In this document: in pieces, positions 52,121 through 58,995 of the stretch
Position numbering within the stretch: the first letter of the stretch is position 1
Layout of the letters: every line of letters starts with the position of its first letter
Origin: Fodinibacter sp963763015
GTDB taxonomy: Bacteria; Actinomycetota; Actinomycetes; Actinomycetales; Dermatophilaceae
Length of the DNA: 64,000 bases
NCBI GenBank assembly: GCA_963763015.1
Contig: CAVXML010000011.1
Span: 310,001 to 374,000, forward strand
Reading direction: 5' to 3'
Program-made: the position numbers and the translations under genes
Notes under the pieces: model-generated
The model's database searches: none
What the model saw: the letters and a program-made list of their open reading frames with translations, nothing else
Told to the model about the DNA's origin: nothing

Positions 52121-52712
52121 CGATGAGCCTCCGTCCCTCGAAGGCCCGCCCGAGGGTGACCTCGTCGGCGTACTCGAGGTCTCCACCGACCGGCAGGCCG
52201 GAAGCCAGCCGGGTCACCCGCAGGCCGAAGTCCTTGAGCGTCCGGGAGAGGTAGCTCGCGGTCGCCTCACCCTCCAGGTTGGGGTCGGTGGCGATGATGA
52301 CCTCGGTGACCGTGCCGTCGGCCAGCCGGGTGAGGAGCTCGCGCACGCGCAGGTCGTCCGGCCCGATGCCGTCGATGGGGCTGATGGCGCCACCCAGAAC
52401 GTGGTAGCGCCCTCGGAACTCCCGGGTGCGCTCGATCGCGACGACGTCCTTGGGCTCCTCCACGACGCAGATCGAGTGCAGGTCGCGCCGCGGGTCGAGG
52501 CAGATTCGGCAGCGCTCGGCCTCGGCGATGTTGAAGCACACCTCGCAGAAGCGCACCTTGAGCTTGACCTCGGTCAGGGCGTGGGCCAGCCGCTCGACGT
52601 CGGCCGGGTCGGACTGCAGGAGGTGGAAGGCGATGCGCTGGGCGCCCTTGGGACCGACACCCGGCAGCCTGCCGAGCTCGTCGATGAGGTCCTGGACCGC
52701 GCCTTCGTACAC
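52113..52712 (-). CDS. recR: Recombination mediator protein RecR
   Basis: Works with RecF and RecO to load RecA at gaps. It has 199 residues, the standard length. An N-terminal helix-hairpin-helix region (LIDELGRLPGVGPKGAQRIA) is followed by the zinc finger Cys56, Cys59, Cys68, Cys71 (FCEVCFNIAEAERCRIC). The Toprim domain has ICVVEEPKDVVAIERT and VIIATDPNLEGEATA. The GTG at 52712 has TAGGCT (52719-52724) six bases upstream. Two tandem CTAG-centred palindromes lie 150-200 bases upstream. Confidence 0.96.
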   Translation of the reverse strand: MYEGAVQDLIDELGRLPGVGPKGAQRIAFHLLQSDPADVERLAHALTEVKLKVRFCEVCFNIAEAERCRICLDPRRDLHSICVVEEPKDVVAIERTREFRGRYHVLGGAISPIDGIGPDDLRVRELLTRLADGTVTEVIIATDPNLEGEATASYLSRTLKDFGLRVTRLASGLPVGGDLEYADEVTLGRAFEGRRLIDV

Positions 52713-52718
52713 GCGTCG

Positions 52719-52724
52719 AGCCTA
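52719..52724 (-). promoter_or_regulatory. -10 element of the leaderless recR promoter
   Basis: On the minus strand TAGGCT ends 6 bases before the GTG at 52712. Confidence 0.5.
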
Positions 52725-52860
52725 CGACCTCCGGCCGAGCCTGTCCCCCGTCGCCTCGCCCGGATCACCGATGTCCGTCGAGGGTCGTCCCTGAGGGGCC
52801 CGGGCTGCTCAGCAGAGGATGGATTCCGGCCCACACGGTGCACCCTGTGGTCCGCGCCGC

Positions 52861-52912
52861 AACCTCTGCTAGCAGAAGTTCGCGGGAGCCCTAACCTCTG
52901 CTAGCAGAAGTT
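52861..52912. repeat. Tandem CTAG-centred palindromes
   Basis: AACCTCTGCTAGCAGAAGTT occurs exactly twice, at 52861-52880 and 52893-52912 (32-base period). Each unit is a near-perfect palindrome. The second extends to 24 bases (CTAAC...GTTAG) with one mismatched pair. A diverged inverted copy, CTGCTCAGCAGAGG, is at 52805-52818. The interval 52713-52993 holds no gene. Confidence 0.85.
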
Positions 52913-52993
52913 AGGGGCCGATTGGGGGTGATGCGGGGGGCGCAACGGGCTGATTCGGGGCGTTGCGGGGGGCGATTGGGGGCGATGCGGGCG

Positions 52994-54118
52994 TCAGCGG
53001 GATGCCGGCAGCTCCCCGCTCGCGACCGCCGCACGCAGCTCGTCGATGGCGTCCCAGTCGTTGGCGTGCATGGCGGCGACGACCCGCCCCTCGCGCACCC
53101 AGAAGGCCCGGAACACCCGCGCTCCGAGGTCGCCGGTCACGACGACCTCGTCGTCGGCACTGCCGTGGCCGACGTACTCCATCCCGAGGTCGTACTGGTC
53201 GGTGAAGAAGAACGGCATCATGTCGTACACCTCGTCCGCCCCGACGAGGTTGTGCGCCGCCACCTTGGCCTGGTTGATCGCGGTGTCCCAGTGCTCCACG
53301 CGGATGCGTCGACCGAGCACCGGGTGGTCGTGGCTCGCGATGTCGCCGACGGCGTAGACCAAGGGGGCCGTGGTCCGGAGCCGGGCGTCCACGAGCACGC
53401 CGTTCTCCACCCCGAGGCCGGCCTCCTCGGCCAGCTGGACGCGCGGCGCGACGCCCACCCCGACCACGACGAGGTCGGCGCCCGCCAGGTCCGCCGCCGT
53501 GACCGTCGTCCCCAGCCGCAGGTCGACCTCGTGCTCCCGGTGGAGTCCCGCGAACACCTCCGCCACGGTGGGCCCGAGAACCCTCAGCAGCGGCAGCTCG
53601 GCGGTCTCGAAGACCGTCACGGCGGATCCCGCGGACCGCGCGGCCGCCGCCACCTCCAGACCGATCCAGCCGGCCCCGATGATGACGATGCGCCGACCCT
53701 CGCCGAACGCCGCCTTCAGCCGGTTGCTGTCCTCGATCGTTCGCAGGTACGCCGTGGGCACCCCGCTCTCCTCAGCCATCGCCAGCCGTCGCGGTTCGGC
53801 ACCGGTGGCCAGCAGCAGGCCGTCGAACGGCTCGTCACCCCCCGTCGTCCGCACCACCTGGTCGGCGACGTCGACGGCGGTCGCCGTGACCCCCAGCCGC
53901 AGCTCGACCTCGTGCTCCGCGTACCAGTCGCGCGGGTGCACGAAGGCGTCGTCGAGGGGATCGTTGCCCAGGAGGTACCCCTTGGAGAGCGGCGGCCGCT
54001 CGTAGGGCGGGTGGTCCTCCGCGCCGATGAGCACGACCCGCCCGTCGTACCCGTGCTCCCGCAGCTCGGTCGCGGCCGTGCCGCCCGCCAGCCCGGCTCC
54101 CACGATGACGATCGCCAT
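52994..54118 (-). CDS. FAD-dependent NAD(P)H oxidoreductase (ferredoxin-reductase-like)
   Basis: A 374-residue flavoprotein with two Rossmann folds: FAD loop IVIVGAGLAGGTAATELREH near the N-terminus and NAD loop RIVIIGAGWIGLEVAAAARS around residue 145. Also present are PPYERPPLSKGYL, LATGAEPRRLAM, VYAVGDIASHDHPVLGRRIR and VEHWDTAINQAKVAAHNLVG. These match rubredoxin/ferredoxin reductases of oxygenase systems (AIF/BphA4-like). No oxygenase or ferredoxin gene is adjacent. The ATG at 54118 has TAGCCT seven bases upstream. Confidence 0.92.
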   Translation of the reverse strand: MAIVIVGAGLAGGTAATELREHGYDGRVVLIGAEDHPPYERPPLSKGYLLGNDPLDDAFVHPRDWYAEHEVELRLGVTATAVDVADQVVRTTGGDEPFDGLLLATGAEPRRLAMAEESGVPTAYLRTIEDSNRLKAAFGEGRRIVIIGAGWIGLEVAAAARSAGSAVTVFETAELPLLRVLGPTVAEVFAGLHREHEVDLRLGTTVTAADLAGADLVVVGVGVAPRVQLAEEAGLGVENGVLVDARLRTTAPLVYAVGDIASHDHPVLGRRIRVEHWDTAINQAKVAAHNLVGADEVYDMMPFFFTDQYDLGMEYVGHGSADDEVVVTGDLGARVFRAFWVREGRVVAAMHANDWDAIDELRAAVASGELPASR

Positions 54119-54125
54119 GGGTCGG

Positions 54126-54131
54126 AGGCTA
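54126..54131 (-). promoter_or_regulatory. -10 element of a leaderless promoter (FAD oxidoreductase)
   Basis: On the minus strand TAGCCT ends 7 bases before the ATG at 54118. Confidence 0.5.
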
Positions 54132-54165
54132 CGCCGAGCCCGCCACGAGCGCGAGGATGGCAGCC

Positions 54166-54193
54166 ACCGGATGCCGGCTGACCGGCATCCGGT
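54166..54193. other. Hairpin made of two inverted octamers
   Basis: ACCGGATGCCGG and CCGGCATCCGGT form a 12-bp perfect stem with loop CTGA, between the divergent FAD oxidoreductase and lysC. Each arm holds one copy of the octamer GGATGCCG that is common throughout the window. Confidence 0.6.
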
Positions 54194-54231
54194 CACGAGG
54201 AGCACCCCGTCGACCTCCGGTTAGAGTGGTC

Positions 54232-54237
54232 GCCGCC
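54232..54237 (+). promoter_or_regulatory. Candidate lysC -10 element
   Basis: TAGAGT lies 30 bases before the lysC GTG, giving a leader of about 23 bases with GGAG. There is no convincing -35. Confidence 0.35.
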
Positions 54238-54266
54238 CCGCAGAACCCTCGCCCCCGGAGTCGAAC

Positions 54267-55541
54267 GTGCCCATCGTGGTCCAGAAGTACGGCGGGTCGT
54301 CGCTGGCCGATGCCGAGAGCATCAAGCGGGTCGCGCGGCGCATCGCGGAGACGAGGAAGGGCGGCAACGAGGTCGTCGTCGCCGTCTCCGCCATGGGGGA
54401 CACCACCGACGAGCTGCTCGACCTCGCCCAGGAGGTGAGCCCCGTCCCCCCGCCGCGCGAGCTCGACATGCTCATGACCGCCGGGGAGCGGATCTCGATG
54501 GCCCTGGTGGCCATGGCCATCTCCGACCTCGGCTACAGCGCGAGGTCGTTCACGGGGAGCCAGGCGGGCGTCATCACCGACTCGGTGCACGGCAAGGCCA
54601 AGATCATCGACGTGACTCCCGGCCGCATCACCGAGGCGCTCGGCAAGGGGCACATCGTCATCGTCGCCGGCTTCCAGGGCGTCAGCCAGGACACCAAGGA
54701 GATCACCACGCTCGGCCGCGGCGGCACCGACACGACCGCGGTGGCACTGGCCGCGGCGCTCTCGGCCGAGGTCTGCGAGATCTACACCGACGTCGACGGG
54801 GTGTTCACCGCCGACCCCCGCATCGTGCCGAGCGCACGCAAGATCGACCGCATCAGCAACGAGGAGATGCTCGAGCTCGCCGCCGCGGGCTCCAAGGTCC
54901 TCCACCTGCGAAGCGTCGAGTACGCCCGACGCTTCGGCATCCCGATCCACGTCCGCTCGTCCTTCTCGCAGAAGGAGGGCACGACCGTGACCGACCAGCC
55001 CGGACCCCAAGGAGACCTCGTGGAAGAGCCGATCATCGCCGGAGTGGCCCATGACCGCAGCGAGGCCAAGGTCACCGTCGTCGGCGTCCCCGACAAGACC
55101 GGCATGGCCGCCCAGATCTTCGAGGCGGTCAGCCTCGCCCAGATCAACCTCGACATGATCGTCCAGAACGTCTCGGCCACGGAGACCGGCCTCACCGACA
55201 TCTCCTTCACCCTGCCGAAGACCGACGGCACCGCAGCCGTGTCGGCACTGCAGCGGATTCAGGGTGAGGTGGGGTTCTCGGCCATCCAGTACGACGACCA
55301 GATCGGGAAGCTGTCGCTCGTCGGCGCCGGCATGCGCTCGAACCCCGGCGTCTCGGCCACCTTCTTCAAGGCCTTGGCGGATGCCGGTGTCAACGTCGAG
55401 ATGATCTCCACCTCCGAGATCCGCATCTCCGTCATCACCCGCGACGACGTGCTCGACGACGCCGTGCGCGCGGTGCACACCGCCTTCGGCCTCGACTCGC
55501 ACGAGGGAGAGGCCGTCGTCTACGGGGGCACCGGCCGCTGA
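54267..55541 (+). CDS. lysC: Aspartate kinase
   Basis: Phosphorylates aspartate, the entry to lysine, threonine, methionine and diaminopimelate synthesis. It has 424 residues, the usual actinobacterial length. The kinase domain begins PIVVQKYGGSSLADAESIKR and has VVVAVSAMGDTTDELL and TLGRGGTDTTAVALAAAL. Two ACT domains follow from about residue 265 (VTVVGVPDKTGMAAQIFEAV; LSLVGAGMRSNPGVSATFFK), normally sensing Lys plus Thr. The GTG start has GGAG 7 bases upstream. An internal start for a separate regulatory subunit, known in Corynebacterium, cannot be confirmed. The Asd-like gene follows after one base. Confidence 0.96.
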   Translation: MPIVVQKYGGSSLADAESIKRVARRIAETRKGGNEVVVAVSAMGDTTDELLDLAQEVSPVPPPRELDMLMTAGERISMALVAMAISDLGYSARSFTGSQAGVITDSVHGKAKIIDVTPGRITEALGKGHIVIVAGFQGVSQDTKEITTLGRGGTDTTAVALAAALSAEVCEIYTDVDGVFTADPRIVPSARKIDRISNEEMLELAAAGSKVLHLRSVEYARRFGIPIHVRSSFSQKEGTTVTDQPGPQGDLVEEPIIAGVAHDRSEAKVTVVGVPDKTGMAAQIFEAVSLAQINLDMIVQNVSATETGLTDISFTLPKTDGTAAVSALQRIQGEVGFSAIQYDDQIGKLSLVGAGMRSNPGVSATFFKALADAGVNVEMISTSEIRISVITRDDVLDDAVRAVHTAFGLDSHEGEAVVYGGTGR

Positions 55542-55542
55542 C

Positions 55543-56655
55543 GTGGTGGGCGACGACGTGAGGCACGACGGGGAGGACCCCTCGGAGGGGGGCTGGCAGC
55601 CGACCCTCGGCGTCGTCGGGGTGACCGGTGCCGTCGGGCGGGTGGTGCTCGACGTGCTGCCCACCCGCGACACGCACTGGGGCAGCATCCGGCTGGCCGC
55701 CGGCGACGAGGACGTGGGTGCGGTCTTCACGGTCGCCGGCGAGGAGGTCGTCGTCGAGGCACTGACGCCGGAGTTCTTCGACGGCATCGACGTCGCGATC
55801 TTCGACATCCCCCCGGGCATCGCCAAGAAGTGGGTCGAGCTCGCGGCCGAGCGCGGAGTCGTCTCCATCGACAACAGCACCGTCTTCCGCATCCAGCCGG
55901 ACGTGCCGCTCGTCGTTCCCGAGGTGAACCCGCGGAAGATCTCCGACCGGCCCCGCAACATCATCGCGAACCCCGGTGCGACGGTGATGACGATGATCGA
56001 CGCCCTGGCCGTGCTCCACGGCGCGTGGCAGCTGACCGGGCTCGTCGTCACCACCTTCCAGGCGGCGTCCGGGCTGGGCCGAACGGGGATGACCCGGCTC
56101 CATGACGAGCTGGACGTGGTGCACGGCCACCGCGAGCTCGGCACCCGGCCGGGCGACGTGCGTCGGCTCATCGAGCACGAGCTCGGCGAGTCGCCGTTCC
56201 CCGCGCCGCTCGCCCTCAACATCATCCCGTTCGTCGGCCACCACGTCGGCGACGGCTGGACGTCCGAGGAGCTCAAGGTGCGGGACGAGACCCGCAAGAT
56301 CCTCGACCTGCCCGACCTTCCGATCTCGGCGACCTGCGTCCGGGTGCCGGTCGTCTCCTCGCACTCGGTGACGGTGCACGCCACGTTCGCCCACCGCGTC
56401 AAGGTCTCCGAGGCCCGCCAGGCCCTCATCGAGGCCCCGGCGGTCGTCATCCTCGACGACCCGGAGGAACCCGAGTTCCCGACCCCGGGGGACGTCGTGG
56501 GCGTCGACCCGCGGTTCGCCGGCCGGATCAGGCAGGACCCGCAGTCGCCCATGACCCTCGACCTGTTCATCTGCGGCGACAACCTGCGCAAGGGTGCGGC
56601 GCTCAACATGATGCAGACCGCCGAGCTCGTGGCCCGAGAGCTCACCGCGCGCTGA
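55543..56655 (+). CDS. Aspartate-semialdehyde dehydrogenase homologue lacking the catalytic cysteine
   Basis: A 370-residue protein with the ASADH fold: NADP loop LGVVGVTGAVGRVVLDVLP, SIDNSTVFRIQPDVPLVVPE, VVTTFQAASGLGRTGM and SATCVRVPVVSSHSVTVHA. In active enzymes the nucleophile lies in N-P-N-C-T. Here the segment is IANPGATVMTM, with Gly145-Ala146 where Asn-Cys belong. Gln173, Arg267 and His274 of the active site are kept. The usual AGG phosphate-binding turn is also changed (AIFDIPPGIAKKW). The reading frame is intact. It sits one base after lysC, exactly where asd belongs. It may be a regulatory or structural paralogue, or have a different chemistry. Confidence 0.85.
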   Translation: MVGDDVRHDGEDPSEGGWQPTLGVVGVTGAVGRVVLDVLPTRDTHWGSIRLAAGDEDVGAVFTVAGEEVVVEALTPEFFDGIDVAIFDIPPGIAKKWVELAAERGVVSIDNSTVFRIQPDVPLVVPEVNPRKISDRPRNIIANPGATVMTMIDALAVLHGAWQLTGLVVTTFQAASGLGRTGMTRLHDELDVVHGHRELGTRPGDVRRLIEHELGESPFPAPLALNIIPFVGHHVGDGWTSEELKVRDETRKILDLPDLPISATCVRVPVVSSHSVTVHATFAHRVKVSEARQALIEAPAVVILDDPEEPEFPTPGDVVGVDPRFAGRIRQDPQSPMTLDLFICGDNLRKGAALNMMQTAELVARELTAR

Positions 56656-56665
56656 CGCGGCAGCG

Positions 56666-56687
56666 GACACGGGTGCGGCCCGGTGTC
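56666..56687 (+). terminator. Hairpin after the Asd-like gene
   Basis: GACACGGG and CCCGGTGTC pair with one bulged G around a TGCGG loop, 11 bases after the stop. A weak terminator candidate. Confidence 0.35.
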
Positions 56688-56775
56688 GGTGCGCACCGCC
56701 GACGCGCCACAATGGGGCCGTGGACCGCGAGGTCCCGACCGGCCCATCCGTAACGCCCGCCCGCAGGAGCCACTC

Positions 56776-57975
56776 ATGACCGTCCGGACCGTCGCCATGC
56801 TCACCGCCGGTGGCCTCGCACCGTGCCTGTCCTCCGCCGTGGGGGGACTCATCGAGCGCTACAGCGAGGTGGCGCCCGACGTGCGGATCATCGCCTACAC
56901 CAACGGGTATGCCGGCCTGCTTCGGGGTGCGTACGTCGAGGTGACGCCCGAGGTGCGGAGGCGGGCGCACCTGCTCCACGGCTTCGGCGGCTCGCCGATC
57001 GGCAACAGTCGGGTGAAGCTGACGAACGTCGCCGACTGCGTCAAGCGCGGTCTGGTCCGCGAGGGCCAGGACCCCCTGCACGTCGCGGCCGAGCAGCTCA
57101 CGGCCGACGGTGTCGACGTCCTGCACACCATTGGCGGGGACGACACGAACACGACGGCCGCCGACCTCGCGGCATACCTGCACGAGAACGGTTACGAGCT
57201 CACGGTCGTGGGCCTGCCCAAGACGATCGACAACGACGTGGTGCCGATCCGCCAGTCCCTGGGCGCCTGGACCGCCGCCGAGCAGGGGTCGGTCTTCGCC
57301 CAGAACATCATCGCGGAGCACTCCTCGAACCCACGCATGCTCATCGTCCACGAGGTCATGGGCCGCAACTGCGGCTGGCTCACCGCCGCGACCGCCGAGG
57401 CGTACCACCTCTGGGTCGCCGAGCAGGACTTCGTTCCAGCCATCGGCAACGACCCGCGGCGCTGGGACGTGCACGCGGTGTTCGTCCCGGAGCGTCCGAT
57501 CGACCTGCACGCCGAGGCCGGGCGGCTGCGCACGGTGATGGACGAGATCGGCTGCGTCAACATCTTCCTCTCCGAGGGTGCCGGGGTCTCCGAGGTCGTG
57601 GCAGAACTCGAGGCGGCCGGCCAGGAGGTGCCTCGCGACCCGTTCGGTCACGTCCAGCTCGACAAGGTCAACCCGGGCGCCTGGTTCGCCAAGCAGTTCG
57701 CCGAGCTCCTCGGGGCCGAGAAGACGATGGTGCAGAAGTCCGGTTACTTCTCCCGGTCCGCGGCGGCCAACGCCCGGGACCTCGCGCTGATCAAGGAGTG
57801 CACGGACCTCGCCGTGGACTCGGCGCTGCGCGGTGAGCCGGGTGTCGTCGGGCACGACGAGGAGCGTGGCGACGTGCTGCGGCCCATCGAGTTCCCCCGG
57901 ATCAAGGGCGGCAAGGCGTTCGACACCTCGGTTCCCTGGTTCACCGACATGCTCGAGTCCATCGGGCAGGGCTGA
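56776..57975 (+). CDS. pfp: Pyrophosphate-dependent 6-phosphofructokinase
   Basis: Phosphorylates fructose 6-phosphate, reversibly if PPi is the donor. It has 399 residues, longer than typical ATP-PFK (about 320-340). The donor-discriminating motif reads GGDDTNTT (120-127), with the second Asp that marks PPi-type enzymes in place of the Gly of ATP-PFK. The catalytic segment is PKTIDND (148-154). MGRNCGWLTA and LSEGAGVSEVV are also conserved. GCAGGAG precedes the ATG by 5 bases. A -10-like CACAAT is at 56708-56713. A minority of group members use ATP, so the donor is inference. Confidence 0.88.
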   Translation: MTVRTVAMLTAGGLAPCLSSAVGGLIERYSEVAPDVRIIAYTNGYAGLLRGAYVEVTPEVRRRAHLLHGFGGSPIGNSRVKLTNVADCVKRGLVREGQDPLHVAAEQLTADGVDVLHTIGGDDTNTTAADLAAYLHENGYELTVVGLPKTIDNDVVPIRQSLGAWTAAEQGSVFAQNIIAEHSSNPRMLIVHEVMGRNCGWLTAATAEAYHLWVAEQDFVPAIGNDPRRWDVHAVFVPERPIDLHAEAGRLRTVMDEIGCVNIFLSEGAGVSEVVAELEAAGQEVPRDPFGHVQLDKVNPGAWFAKQFAELLGAEKTMVQKSGYFSRSAAANARDLALIKECTDLAVDSALRGEPGVVGHDEERGDVLRPIEFPRIKGGKAFDTSVPWFTDMLESIGQG

Positions 57976-57994
57976 CCCGAGGGCGAGGCCACGC

Positions 57995-58213
57995 GTGGTC
58001 TTCGACGCCTGGTGGGTGGCGGTCGTCGTGTATGCCGTGCTGCTCGTGGCCCAGCGGCTGTGGCGAGCCCGGTCGTGGGTTCCGCCGGAGTGGCCCGAGG
58101 CCGACTACGGATGGAAGGTGACGCACCTGTTCTGGGTGCCCTTCCACGTGCTCGACGTCGTCTTCGGGGTGCCGCTCGTCTTCGCGGTCGTCATCGCCTA
58201 CTTCGCGATCTGA
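57995..58213 (+). CDS. Small two-helix membrane protein
   Basis: An unrecognised 72-residue protein. Helix 1 is WWVAVVVYAVLLVAQRLW, and helix 2 is VLDVVFGVPLVFAVVIAYF. The loop between carries RARSWVPPEWPEADYGWKVT. The GTG start lies 19 bases after the phosphofructokinase stop, so co-transcription is likely. A strong hairpin follows immediately after the stop. Confidence 0.6.
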   Translation: MVFDAWWVAVVVYAVLLVAQRLWRARSWVPPEWPEADYGWKVTHLFWVPFHVLDVVFGVPLVFAVVIAYFAI

Positions 58214-58216
58214 ACA

Positions 58217-58251
58217 CACCTGGCCGCGGACGCGAGGTCCGCGGCCAGGTG
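58217..58251. terminator. Strong bidirectional hairpin terminator
   Basis: CACCTGGCCGCGGAC and GTCCGCGGCCAGGTG form a 15-bp perfect stem with loop GCGAG. It lies between the stops of the two convergent small genes. Confidence 0.8.
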
Positions 58252-58262
58252 GCGTCGTCGGG

Positions 58263-58466
58263 TCAGTGGCGCATCTTCAGGTACGAGAAGACGTCGCCCT
58301 GGATGGACCGATCCGGTCGGACCCCCGGCTCGACCAGCCCGGCGTTCTCGAGCGATCTCTGCAGGCCCTCGTTGAGCTGGCCGGCATCCCTGGACCTGAT
58401 GGCCTCGGCCCTCTGCTCCTCGGTCAGTCCGTCCCACCAGCGGTCGAGCTCGTCAGTCCCAGCCAC
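58263..58466 (-). CDS. Small acidic protein of unknown function
   Basis: A 67-residue soluble protein beginning VAGTDELDRWWDGLTEEQRA and ending GDVFSYLKMRH. It is predicted helical with no membrane segment. The GTG at 58466 has a perfect AAGGAGG 5 bases upstream, which together with the terminator just past its stop makes it a convincing gene. I do not recognise a named family. Confidence 0.75.
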   Translation of the reverse strand: MAGTDELDRWWDGLTEEQRAEAIRSRDAGQLNEGLQRSLENAGLVEPGVRPDRSIQGDVFSYLKMRH

Positions 58467-58573
58467 GGGTCCTCCTTGTGCAGTGCGTCGTCAGGATGGG
58501 CCCAATGGTGTCGGCTGAGACGCCAAAACACAAGGTCAGGGGGGTCGTGGGCCGACGAGGGCGCAGACCGGGG

Positions 58574-58855
<282 letters not shown>

Positions 58856-58995
58856 GGGTGCTCCTCGGGGTGGTCGTGGTGGCGCTGAAACCTCCTTCGG
58901 GCCGACCGTGTTCCCGAGGGCTCGAGGCGGCCGTCGTCGAAGCCGTCCGGTTGGTCGGTGCGAGTCGCTGTCGCGACGGGCCCCCGACCGGCAGG

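Noticed and set aside
52861..52912. CRISPR array
   Set aside because: Only two units with a 12-base gap, strongly palindromic, with no cas genes in the window.
54129..56852. A 907-codon minus-strand frame across lysC and the Asd-like gene
   Set aside because: It is a mirror of two well-defined plus-strand genes and has no recognisable domain.
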